Source: an uncultured archaeon (GTDB lineage: Archaea > Nanobdellota > Nanobdellia > Woesearchaeales > ARS49). Taken from it: DNA of 20,414 bases. This document shows, piece after piece, positions 7,726 through 12,941 of the stretch. The stretch spans positions 1 to 20,414 of the forward strand of contig CABMGU010000058.1 of NCBI GenBank assembly GCA_902385765.1. The letters run 5' to 3'. The notes under the pieces are model-generated. The model searched no databases and was not told the origin of the DNA. It worked only from the letters and a program-made list of their open reading frames with translations. Numbering within the stretch: position 1 is the first letter of the stretch; each line of letters opens with the position of its first letter. The translations under genes and the position numbers were made by a program.

Positions 7726-7980
7726 TTATTGTGTTCTTTTCTCGATTATTTCTTCTATTTCTTTTAGTTTTTCGCTGTTTAGGAATATTCCTTCGCCGTA
7801 GTTGTGTTTGGCTTTTAGAAGAATTTTTTGTTTGACTAATTTGTCGATGATTTTTCTTACGTTGCCGATTAGGTGTTTTGGGAATCCTTTTGTTGCGTTT
7901 TCGATTGGTGTGTGTCCGTGGTTGTCCCATTTTCCCTGGATGTAGAGCCGGTAAAGAATTGTGGTTATGATTTCTTCCAT
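7726..7980 (-). CDS. Small winged-helix DNA-binding protein, 84 aa
   Basis: The pattern LYRLYIQGKWDNHGHTPIEN followed by GFPKHLIGNVRKIIDKLVKQKILLKAKHNYGEGIFLN and a terminal helix EKLKEIEEIIEK matches a small winged-helix family common in archaea: recognition helix around GFPKHLIGNVRKIIDKLVKQ, wing around KHNYGEGIFLN. It is divergent from a second winged-helix gene. The 102-bp gap between them holds a TATA box for each and a perfect 18-bp palindrome, so it is likely autoregulated or cross-regulated. Start ATG at 7980, with a predicted leader of about 8 nt. The family call is good; targets are unknown. Confidence 0.82.
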   Translation of the reverse strand: MEEIITTILYRLYIQGKWDNHGHTPIENATKGFPKHLIGNVRKIIDKLVKQKILLKAKHNYGEGIFLNSEKLKEIEEIIEKRTQ

Positions 7981-8011
7981 TCGATGCAGGAATGTTATGT
8001 TGCTGATAATC

Positions 8012-8018
8012 TTTTATA
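8012..8018 (-). promoter_or_regulatory. TATA box of the 84-aa winged-helix gene
   Basis: On the minus strand this reads TATAAAA, 32-38 nt before the ATG at 7980. It lies next to, and its edge within, an ATACA-TATAT-TGTAT dyad (8016-8030) that overlaps the main palindrome, so repressor binding would mask it. Confidence 0.5.
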
Positions 8019-8024
8019 CATATA

Positions 8025-8042
8025 TTGTATGATATCATACAA
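8025..8042. promoter_or_regulatory. 18-bp perfect palindrome, probable operator between divergent winged-helix genes
   Basis: TTGTATGATATCATACAA is a perfect inverted repeat with no spacer. It lies midway between the minus-strand TATA box (8012-8018) and the plus-strand TATA box (8053-8060). A second dyad, ATACA-N5-TGTAT, at 8016-8030 shares the GTAT half site, so three half sites (ATAC/GTAT) are spaced 10-11 bp apart along one helix face. The natural reading is a binding site for one or both flanking winged-helix proteins, controlling both promoters. Confidence 0.7.
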
Positions 8043-8052
8043 AAAAGAAAAG

Positions 8053-8060
8053 TTTATAAA
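8053..8060 (+). promoter_or_regulatory. TATA box of the 107-aa winged-helix gene
   Basis: TTTATAAA centred 26 nt before the ATG at 8083. This spacing fixes the start as leaderless and rejects the longer upstream extension of the same frame. Confidence 0.65.
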
Positions 8061-8082
8061 TGTCGGCCTCTTGTATGCATTT

Positions 8083-8406
8083 ATGAGCGATAAATCGTTG
8101 TTCCTTGAGGTTATGGGTGATTCCCCGATAAACCGGGTGCTGGACTTTTTGATTACTTTTAAGGATTTTGATTACAGTTTGACTGACGTTTGTGGGAATT
8201 CTGATGTCAGTTGGAGCACTTTGCATTTGTTCTGGAAGGATTTGGAGAGGAATAGGATTGTGAAGCAGACTCGTGTTGTCGGCAAGGCGAAAATGTTCAG
8301 GCTTGATGAAGCTAATCCTGTTGTGAAAGAGCTGGTCAGGATGCACTGGCTTATTGCCAAGACGTACACGGACAGGCTGTTCAGGAAAGTTGAGGTTTTG
8401 GCTTAA
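8083..8406 (+). CDS. Winged-helix transcriptional regulator, 107 aa
   Basis: The frame is open further upstream, but the ATG at 8083 lies exactly 26 nt from a TATA box and begins MSDKSLFLEVMGDSP, the usual opening of this archaeal family. The core RVLDFLITFKDFDYSLTDVCGNSDVSWSTLHLFWKDLERNRIVKQTRVVGKAKMFRLDEANPVVKELV gives helix-turn-helix around DVCGNSDVSWSTLHLFWKDLE and the wing at VKQTRVVGKAKMFRL. This family is widespread in archaea, with a characteristic DFDYS and NPVVK. The gene is divergent from the 84-aa winged-helix gene over a shared palindrome. It ends 46 bp before the tRNA-Pro gene. What it regulates beyond its own promoter cannot be seen. Confidence 0.85.
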   Translation: MSDKSLFLEVMGDSPINRVLDFLITFKDFDYSLTDVCGNSDVSWSTLHLFWKDLERNRIVKQTRVVGKAKMFRLDEANPVVKELVRMHWLIAKTYTDRLFRKVEVLA

Positions 8407-8417
8407 AAAACGAATTC

Positions 8418-8424
8418 TTTATAA
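8418..8424 (+). promoter_or_regulatory. TATA box of tRNA-Pro
   Basis: TTTATAA begins 35 bp before the first base of the mature tRNA, consistent with a short 5' leader removed by RNase P. Confidence 0.6.
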
Positions 8425-8452
8425 GCCAATTCTGGGAATGAGTGTTACATTC

Positions 8453-8526
8453 GGGGTTGTGATCTAACTTGGCCATGATGTGTGGTTTGGGACCACATCG
8501 TCCCGGTTCAAATCCGGGCAGCCCCA
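8453..8526 (+). tRNA. tRNA-Pro (anticodon UGG)
   Basis: A 74-nt cloverleaf can be drawn. The acceptor stem is GGGGTTG/CAGCCCC (one G-U pair) with A73. The D arm has loop GG at 18-19 and a short 3-bp stem (ATC/GAT). The anticodon stem is TGTGG/CCACA, closing loop TTTGGGA with anticodon TGG. The variable loop has 4 nt, and the T arm is CCCGG-TTCAAAT-CCGGG. G37 after the anticodon and A73 fit proline. No CCA is encoded and there is no intron. The weak D stem (3 Watson-Crick pairs plus T-T) is mildly unusual. A tyrosine recombinase gene starts 65 bp downstream, the classic arrangement for an element that uses a tRNA gene as its attachment site. Confidence 0.95.
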
Positions 8527-8559
8527 TTCAAACTTGTAGTAATGTTTGGTTGCATAATG

Positions 8560-8569
8560 TTTATATATT
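8560..8569 (+). promoter_or_regulatory. TATA box of the integrase gene
   Basis: TTTATATATT centred about 26 nt before the ATG at 8591. It supports a leaderless start at that ATG rather than the TTG three bases earlier. Confidence 0.6.
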
Positions 8570-8590
8570 TGAAGCACTTTTTAGATTTTG

Positions 8591-9922
8591 ATGTCCAAGT
8601 TTGAAACGTTCAATTGGCAAACGACTCAGGATGATATCTATCATAACAAAATGCGTTATGAGCATGTCAGAAAAAATCTGGATGCATATCTGAAGCCGCC
8701 CAAAAAGGATGATCAGCGAAAGTATTACATTCGTTTTCCTGGTAATCTCAAGTATTTCAAAATTGTTCTGATGCGTAAGGATGCGGAAGGGGCGAGTTAT
8801 ATTAGGCGCATCGGCTTATTTTATTCATTGCTTCTGCTTTGTCATGTTGTCAAGAAAGATCTTGCTAAATTGTCACGTGAAGATGTGGATGAAGCCATGG
8901 CATTTGTTAGGGTGAGAGTTACTCCGAAAAATCAGTCCAAGTGGGTTGAAGACATAAAGCACATTGCTAAGATTGTTGTTCCAGAGCTTGATGAGAAGGG
9001 AAGGCCTGATGATACAGTGGTGCCGTATGCTTTCAGGCACTTGAGTGGGCGGATTGATATGAGCAAGCAGAAGCGTAAAGAAGTGTTAGGTCCTGATGAT
9101 GTTGTCAAAATAATTCAGTTTTTCAGGCAGGATTCTCGTTTGCAGGCATTGTTGGCATTGTGTTATGAAAGTCTTGCACGTCCGCAGGAACTTCTATGGT
9201 TGCGTGTAAGGGATGTGGAAGTGTATGATAATTATGCGAAGATTTGGGTTTCGGAACACGGTAAAGAGGGCACGAAGTTTTTGGAATGTGTTGATAGTTT
9301 TCCGTATATCACTAAATGGTATAACGAGCATCCTTTGCGGCATAAGCCGGATGCTTTTTTATTCTGCAATCTCGGTGATTCAAAGCGTCATGGACAGATG
9401 AGTCCTGCGAATGTGAATAAGCATTTGCGTAATGCTTTGGCTCAATTAGGTATCACTAAGCAGGTTACATTGTATACTTTTAAGCGTAGTGGGGTCACCC
9501 ACTTGCGTCTTGCGGGGGAAAGTGATGCGGTTATCCAGCATAAGGCGGGGTGGACGAGTACAGCGCAATTGAAGACGTATGATTATTCGCAGCACGAGGA
9601 TACATTCAAATTACAACTTATAAAGCGGGGTTTAATGATTGGCGATACGGTTCCTGAAGCATTAAAGAATTTGCAGCCTGAATACCGTAAGTGTGCTTTT
9701 TGCGGTCGTAATAACGGTGTTGTAGATGTGATTTGTGGAAATTGTCAGCGTCCATTAGATCGTAAGAAAATCCTGGAAGAAGTCAGACAGAAAGAAGCGC
9801 AGATTTCAGATTTGCAGGAGCAGATGAAGAAATTTAATGAAGTATTGAATGAACTTGTGGCTGGCAAAACAGTGGTAATTAAGGATGCGGGTAAAGTCGT
9901 ATTGGTGGAGAAGAAAAAATAA
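8591..9922 (+). CDS. Archaeal tyrosine recombinase/integrase with C-terminal zinc ribbon
   Basis: 443 aa. A SAM-like core-binding domain occupies ~20-140 and the catalytic domain ~150-345. The first arginine is R197 in LARPQELLWL. The second arginine box is YTFKRSGVTHL with R299. The downstream box is HKAGW with W321 in place of the usual histidine, as in many archaeal integrases. The nucleophile is most likely Y330 in TYDYSQ (Y332 is adjacent), nine residues after W321. A zinc ribbon follows with C368, C371, C382 and C385, then a coiled-coil tail (~395-430). It catalyses site-specific recombination, and its place 65 bp after tRNA-Pro suggests integration at that tRNA. The frame looks intact. 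I saw no second copy of the tRNA 3' end in the window, so the far end of any element lies outside or has decayed. Confidence 0.9.
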   Translation: MSKFETFNWQTTQDDIYHNKMRYEHVRKNLDAYLKPPKKDDQRKYYIRFPGNLKYFKIVLMRKDAEGASYIRRIGLFYSLLLLCHVVKKDLAKLSREDVDEAMAFVRVRVTPKNQSKWVEDIKHIAKIVVPELDEKGRPDDTVVPYAFRHLSGRIDMSKQKRKEVLGPDDVVKIIQFFRQDSRLQALLALCYESLARPQELLWLRVRDVEVYDNYAKIWVSEHGKEGTKFLECVDSFPYITKWYNEHPLRHKPDAFLFCNLGDSKRHGQMSPANVNKHLRNALAQLGITKQVTLYTFKRSGVTHLRLAGESDAVIQHKAGWTSTAQLKTYDYSQHEDTFKLQLIKRGLMIGDTVPEALKNLQPEYRKCAFCGRNNGVVDVICGNCQRPLDRKKILEEVRQKEAQISDLQEQMKKFNEVLNELVAGKTVVIKDAGKVVLVEKKK

Positions 9923-9929
9923 TTCATGC

Positions 9930-10340
9930 TTATTTTGTGGATAAACGCTTAATTATCAGCTTGTCATTTTGTCTTTCAACAATGAGATTTCCTGGTTTGA
10001 TTTGTTCATTTTCTTTTTTAGCTTTGTCATCGTCCTTTTTTGGTAAACGGTCTGCAGGTTCTTTTTTATACAGGTAAAGCAGAAGTGGCAAGCCCTTTCT
10101 GGATTGAAGAAGCTTTGTGATGTGTTTTTCGAATTCGTTGTAATCGTGCTGGAAGTATTCGAGCCGATAGTTGACGGGGATGTTTTTTTCATCAAGGTCG
10201 TCCAATGCCTGACGGATCTCTCTTTTGATAATGATGATGCTTCGACTGTGCGTACGTTCTGAGTAAATTAGGTTGCCTTCGGTGATGATTGGCACTGCTT
10301 TTGGCTTCAATAAGTCCTTCAAGGGCATAAACGTTTTCAT
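9930..10340 (-). CDS. Uncharacterised 136-aa protein (148 aa if a TTG start is used)
   Basis: The last gene of a minus-strand unit, convergent with the integrase (7 bp between stops). The frame can begin at TTG 10376, six bases past the preceding stop, or at ATG 10340. I prefer the ATG, because the protein then opens MKTFMPLKDLLKPKAVPI, but neither has a clear SD. The middle has a strand SIIIIKREIRQALDDLDEKNIPVNYRLEYF, a helical HDYNEFEKHITKLLQSRKG and a strand LPLLLYLYKKE. A Lys/Glu/Asp-rich linker follows, then a C-terminal strand pair (GNLIVERQNDKLIIKRL). No family is recognised. Its location suggests cargo or maintenance function of a mobile element. Confidence 0.65.
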   Translation of the reverse strand: MKTFMPLKDLLKPKAVPIITEGNLIYSERTHSRSIIIIKREIRQALDDLDEKNIPVNYRLEYFQHDYNEFEKHITKLLQSRKGLPLLLYLYKKEPADRLPKKDDDKAKKENEQIKPGNLIVERQNDKLIIKRLSTK

Positions 10341-10382
10341 GCTGTTTTCATCGGAGCTTGTTCCTCTCGCTCTCAAGGCCTT

Positions 10383-10562
10383 CTATGCATCATAGCAAGC
10401 CTTCACTATCTTAAGCTCGTGCACGAGCCTCCTGGCATCAATCCCTCTGCGAAGCAGGGTATCGCAAAAAGCGTAATCCCTATCAGAAAGCCTGATTTCC
10501 CTCCTCGAGCGCAAAAAATCATTAACGCGCTCAAGATCTCCGATTACCTCTTCCAGCTCCAT
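10383..10562 (-). CDS. Small helical protein, 59 aa
   Basis: The sequence MELEEVIGDLERVNDFLRSRREIRLSDRDYAFCDTLLRRGIDARRLVHELKIVKACYDA is wholly helical and charged. The start at 10562 is chosen because GAGGGGGG sits just before it. An in-frame ATG at 10586 would give 67 aa but would overlap the candidate 42-aa gene more. The arrangement of two amphipathic helices separated by a turn could suit a small DNA- or protein-binding partner, but no family is recognised. It lies in a run of tiny minus-strand genes led by a ribbon-helix-helix gene, typical of plasmid- or virus-derived modules. Confidence 0.6.
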   Translation of the reverse strand: MELEEVIGDLERVNDFLRSRREIRLSDRDYAFCDTLLRRGIDARRLVHELKIVKACYDA

Positions 10563-10659
10563 TTCCCCCCTCAGGCACATAGCCATTCTTCACAAGCTTA
10601 AAACCAGGAAGCCAATAATACGACCAGCGCAGCTTAGTCCTACACTTCTGCTGTTTCAT
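10531..10659 (-). CDS. Candidate 42-aa overlapping small gene
   Basis: An ATG at 10659, inside the last codons of the coiled-coil gene, opens a frame of 42 codons that fills the otherwise empty 10587-10639 gap and ends 30 nt inside the next gene. The product begins MKQQKCRTKLRWSYYWLPGF and continues KLVKNGYVPEGG, an aromatic-rich and protein-like stretch. It is basic and has no clear SD, so it would need translational coupling. The SD of the next gene lies within it. It may be a real micro-protein or a chance frame; the gap-filling position and composition are the only arguments. Confidence 0.35.
   Translation of the reverse strand: MKQQKCRTKLRWSYYWLPGFKLVKNGYVPEGGNGAGRGNRRS
10565..10572 (-). 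promoter_or_regulatory. SD that selects the start of the 59-aa gene
   Basis: On the minus strand this reads GAGGGGGG, two bases before the ATG at 10562 (six from the GAGG core). It is the strongest ribosome-binding site in this unit and argues against the upstream ATG at 10586. Confidence 0.5.
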
Positions 10660-10918
10660 CGCCAAGATGCTTCCCGTATGCCTCAGCTGCACGCTCGTAA
10701 TAGCATTTCCTGATCTTGAAGTAATCTGCTAAATATTCTGCCGGCGAGCTTTTCCTGCTTCTGCGCCATAGCGCACGGGCCTGGTCATACCACTTATTGA
10801 CGGCATTCAGCTCTTTCTGAACACGCGCCTGTAAGTCCTTTGCCTTCTGGTACTCGGCTTTGCGTTCCTGTGCCTGTTGTTTCCACATTTCCACCATATC
10901 GTTTCCATCGTTTGTCAT
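10640..10918 (-). CDS. Small coiled-coil protein, 92 aa
   Basis: It opens MTNDGNDMVEMWKQQ and continues as an almost uninterrupted helix rich in Gln, Glu, Lys, Ala and Arg, with several Trp/Tyr residues (WYDQARALW, YLADYFKIRKCYYERAAEAYGKHL). The ATG at 10918 is preceded by GGGTGGT; a GTG at 10930 would add four residues. There is no membrane segment. The helical character fits a small structural or regulatory protein of a mobile element; no family is recognised. The gap before it (10919-10990) contains a copy of a TTATTTCCTG direct repeat. Confidence 0.65.
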   Translation of the reverse strand: MTNDGNDMVEMWKQQAQERKAEYQKAKDLQARVQKELNAVNKWYDQARALWRRSRKSSPAEYLADYFKIRKCYYERAAEAYGKHLGDETAEV

Positions 10919-10964
10919 TTCTGTTACCACCCTGCAACTTCCAAGAAGGAAATCACAGTAATAT

Positions 10965-11007
10965 TTATTTCCTGATTTTTCATAAAATCATTATTTCCTG
11001 TTTTCAT
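10965..11007. repeat. Two TTATTTCCTG direct repeats 26 bp apart
   Basis: TTATTTCCTG occurs at 10965-10974 and 10991-11000. Each is followed by T-rich bases and CAT (GATTTTTCAT and TTTTCAT). The second copy spans the stop codon of the ribbon-helix-helix gene. The copies sit upstream of the coiled-coil gene, so they could be operator half sites for the ribbon-helix-helix protein, or simple AT-rich duplication. Confidence 0.4.
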
Positions 11008-11167
11008 GAAACCTCAGCTGTTTGAGTCTTGCCTCAAAGTCCCCCAATTTCTCCCTGAGAGCTTGACTGACAAAGTCCTGCATCTTAACGTCATGAAAAA
11101 CGCAATAAGTATGCACAAGGTTTGCTGTTTCCCTGTCCACCATAAGGCTTGCAAGTTTCTGAGTCAT
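10991..11167 (-). CDS. Ribbon-helix-helix (CopG/Arc-type) DNA-binding protein, 58 aa
   Basis: This gene is short and easily missed. The ATG at 11167 opens 58 codons to TAA at 10991. The product starts MTQKLASLMVDRETANLVHT and continues YCVFHDVKMQDFVSQALREKL, then a charged tail GDFEARLKQLRFHENRK. The pattern of one short beta-strand (KLASLMV), helix A (DRETANLVHTYCVFHD) and helix B (MQDFVSQALREKL) is that of CopG-like repressors. GGTGAA at 11173-11178 (minus strand) serves as SD five bases before the ATG, and an AT-rich box at 11217-11228 can be the TATA element. As first gene of the unit it is probably its autorepressor, as in plasmid copy-control or toxin-antitoxin operons. Confidence 0.72.
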   Translation of the reverse strand: MTQKLASLMVDRETANLVHTYCVFHDVKMQDFVSQALREKLGDFEARLKQLRFHENRK

Positions 11168-11216
11168 CGCTGTTCACCACGCTTTTGGTCATAGAGGAGT
11201 AGTGACATTTTCGATA

Positions 11217-11228
11217 ATAAATATTTAA
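11217..11228 (-). promoter_or_regulatory. Candidate TATA region for the minus-strand small-gene unit
   Basis: TTAAATATTTAT on the minus strand would place transcription start near 11196 and leave a ~28-nt leader containing the GGTGAA SD. The region is generally AT-rich, so the exact box is uncertain. Confidence 0.4.
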
Positions 11229-11266
11229 CCTATATTTATTCAAAAAGCATATTCTTTTTAGGAAAG

Positions 11267-11274
11267 CTTAAATA
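11267..11274 (+). promoter_or_regulatory. TATA box of the AbrB-PhoU gene
   Basis: CTTAAATA centred 27 nt before the ATG at 11298, so the gene is predicted to be leaderless. Confidence 0.6.
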
Positions 11275-11297
11275 GCCCAGAATACTACAATTACCCC

Positions 11298-12194
11298 ATG
11301 AAGCGAAAAATAGTCGAGCAGGGATTGAGCAAAACCAAAGTCATAAGCCTGCCAATAAAGTGGGCACGCAAGTACGGTCTGGAGAAAGGTGACGAAGTTA
11401 CCCTCGAGGAAGCAGGACCAAAACTCGTCCTAAGCACGCCAAAAACAACAGGTTACAAACAAACAATCAGCCTTCAATACTCCGCAATTCATCCTTACGC
11501 ACACAGGATTCTCGCCAAGCTGTACATCGCAGGGTACGACCACATAGAAATACTCGACATAACAGACAAAAAAGGACTGGAAGCCTCAAAACGCGAAATA
11601 GAACAATCCCTGCTCGGCCTTGAGGTAATCGAGGAATCAAAAGAAAAAGTCGTATTCGAAGCAGTAATAGCTGAAACACAGGAACAATACAACTCTTACG
11701 AGCAAAAAGTCTTCCAAACAGCACTACAGTACGCCAAAGCAGTACGCGACGCCATAGCAGAATCCGACTATTCCAACAAGGACATAGAAAACCTCGAGAC
11801 CGCCAACAACAAATTCTCCTGCTACTGCGAAAGATATTTGAACAAAAAAGGCACGAAAAACTACGCCTTCACATACTTGATCTTGTGGAGCGTGGAAAAA
11901 ATTACCGACGAGTACAAATACCTCTTCAAACACGCACAAAAACACGACCTGAAAGCATCAAAGGAACTACTCGCGTACTACGACGAGACAATGCAATTCT
12001 TTGAAAACATGCACAAACTCTACAACAAATTCAACATGGAACTATTCTCCAAAACCATCAAACAAAAAGAACAACTAACCAACAAGGGCGAAGACCTGCT
12101 CAAAAAAGAAACCACACAAGCCCACCACCTGTTGAATGTAGTAAGCGTGAGCTTCGACCTTCTCGGAAACATCACAGCAAGAGCGCAGTCATAA
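11298..12194 (+). CDS. AbrB-PhoU fusion, phosphate-uptake-type regulator
   Basis: 298 aa. Residues 1-48 (MKRKIVEQGLSKTKVISLPIKWARKYGLEKGDEVTLEEAGPKLVLSTP) form a swapped-hairpin AbrB/SpoVT DNA-binding domain. The rest, from ~90, is helical and fits two PhoU-like three-helix units (about 125-195 and 200-290). In archaea this fusion is usually annotated as a phosphate-uptake regulator: the AbrB part binds DNA and the PhoU part senses or contacts the phosphate-transport machinery. No pst transporter is nearby, so its target is not clear here and it may serve another signal. The metal-binding E/D-x-x-x-D signatures of PhoU are not clearly conserved. It is convergent with the 97-aa gene, whose stop overlaps its end by 6 nt. 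Codons are A/C-rich, unlike the left half of the window. Confidence 0.85.
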   Translation: MKRKIVEQGLSKTKVISLPIKWARKYGLEKGDEVTLEEAGPKLVLSTPKTTGYKQTISLQYSAIHPYAHRILAKLYIAGYDHIEILDITDKKGLEASKREIEQSLLGLEVIEESKEKVVFEAVIAETQEQYNSYEQKVFQTALQYAKAVRDAIAESDYSNKDIENLETANNKFSCYCERYLNKKGTKNYAFTYLILWSVEKITDEYKYLFKHAQKHDLKASKELLAYYDETMQFFENMHKLYNKFNMELFSKTIKQKEQLTNKGEDLLKKETTQAHHLLNVVSVSFDLLGNITARAQS

Positions 12195-12482
12195 TGTCTT
12201 GTCCATGCCGATCTCATACGACCAACTGGTATTCATGTACCTTTTATAGGCGTCTAATTCCTGCTGCAAATAATTCACGGCCTTTTTACATAACCGGCAT
12301 ATCCTTTCACATCTTTTCCTGAACACGTCTTCAGATTCGCCACCTATATGGCACGCGCTTTCAAATTCGCCTTCTTCCTGCAAAAAACTCACTTTTGCCT
12401 CGGTGATAACCCTTCTCCTCCTTACAGCCAATAACTCTCTCCTCGCTTGGACAACATCATCCAACGTATATCGTTCATCCAT
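12189..12482 (-). CDS. Uncharacterised helical protein, 97 aa
   Basis: The ATG at 12482 is preceded by a full GAGGTGAT SD (12486-12493), the exact complement of the archaeal 16S tail. The protein is charged and helical: MDERYTLDDVVQARRELLAVRR then RRVITEAKVSFLQEEGEF, and a Cys-containing helix RKRCERICRLCKKAVNYLQQ. The Cys spacing (CERICRLC) could bind metal or form an interhelix contact, but one cluster alone is not diagnostic. It overlaps the end of the AbrB-PhoU gene tail to tail. Three phased repeats lie 59-124 bp upstream of its start and may regulate it. No family is recognised. Confidence 0.7.
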   Translation of the reverse strand: MDERYTLDDVVQARRELLAVRRRRVITEAKVSFLQEEGEFESACHIGGESEDVFRKRCERICRLCKKAVNYLQQELDAYKRYMNTSWSYEIGMDKTL

Positions 12483-12485
12483 AAT

Positions 12486-12493
12486 ATCACCTC
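12486..12493 (-). promoter_or_regulatory. Full-length SD of the 97-aa gene
   Basis: GAGGTGAT on the minus strand, three bases before the ATG at 12482 (ATT spacer); it fixes the start. No convincing TATA box could be picked in the AT-rich stretch beyond it. Confidence 0.65.
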
Positions 12494-12540
12494 ATTATGA
12501 TACATGTTTTACACCTTAACAAAACTATCGACCAAAAAAC

Positions 12541-12606
12541 CGAAAGAATTACAGACCACACCGTAAATATTACAGGTTTAGGACCAGAAAATCGTAAGAA
12601 TTACGA
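12541..12606. repeat. Three helically phased CGTAA-type dyad repeats
   Basis: CGAAAGAATTAC (12541), CGTAAATATTAC (12562) and CGTAAGAATTAC (12593) are three 12-bp near copies spaced 21 and 31 bp, that is two and three helical turns. The second and third contain the dyad GTAA-N3-TTAC, and the third extends to a perfect TCGTAA-GAA-TTACGA. The pattern looks like a cooperative operator. Downstream on the plus strand, a purine-rich SD-like stretch (GAGAGGGGGCGG) leads into an eight-codon frame (12621-12647, MKTAYNFT). Upstream on the minus strand is the 97-aa gene. Which gene the repeats control is not settled by sequence. Confidence 0.6.
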
Positions 12607-12683
12607 GAGGGGGCGGAAAAATGAAAACAGCATACAATTTCACTTAATCTCTGTTATGTCTAATTGAGAATCAGGGCACAAAT

Positions 12684-12690
12684 AATATAA
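12684..12690 (+). promoter_or_regulatory. TATA box inside the inverted-repeat segment
   Basis: AATATAA centred 27 nt before the ATG at 12714. It lies directly inside the left inverted repeat, so promoter and repeat would move together. Confidence 0.55.
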
Positions 12691-12713
12691 ACCCCTTTGC
12701 TTGTTTGAACAAT

Positions 12714-12941
12714 ATGATTAGGAAAAATCTTTTCGTAAGTGTTTTTAGATGGGCTTCTAAACGACCTGAGTTTACCATGAAAGACTTGAAGGACGGACTC
12801 ACTCTATCTGAGGATGAATATAAAATAGTATCATATCAAAATTCAAGAATTAGTAAGAAATTTATTGATCTTGATAATAGTAAATTTTGTTTAAGTTCTG
12901 ATGCTTTTTTTGATTTATTGGAATACTATGAGCTCCAGTAG
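12714..12941 (+). CDS. Small winged-helix-like protein, 75 aa, cargo of the inverted-repeat segment
   Basis: The ATG at 12714 is 27 nt from a TATA box; a TTG at 12705 would add three residues and is less likely. The product starts MIRKNLFVSVFRWASKRPEF, continues TMKDLKDGLTLSEDEYKIVS, and ends in an acidic helix (SSDAFFDLLEYYELQ). The helical N-terminus followed by FTMKDLKDGLTLSEDEYKIV suggests a helix-turn-helix (F-T-x-x-D-L ... L-S-x-x-E), as in small winged-helix proteins, and the ISKKFIDLDNSKFCLS part could be the wing. The assignment is tentative. It is the only gene between the inverted repeats. Confidence 0.6.
   Translation: MIRKNLFVSVFRWASKRPEFTMKDLKDGLTLSEDEYKIVSYQNSRISKKFIDLDNSKFCLSSDAFFDLLEYYELQ

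Noticed and set aside
7652..8038. A 128-codon minus-strand frame covering the 84-aa winged-helix gene
   Set aside because: Its product is low-complexity Arg/Asn/Lys/Gln, with no fold; the winged-helix frame in the same place has a clear family pattern and promoter.
7873..8082. N-terminal extension of the 107-aa winged-helix protein
   Set aside because: It would overlap the divergent gene, the operator and the promoter; the TATA box fixes the start at 8083.
10419..10601. Plus-strand frame over the 59-aa gene
   Set aside because: The product is compositionally random and opposes the minus-strand unit, which has an SD and continuous gene order.
11006..11194. A 62-codon plus-strand frame
   Set aside because: It is the antisense of the 58-aa ribbon-helix-helix gene, which has a fold, an SD and operon context.
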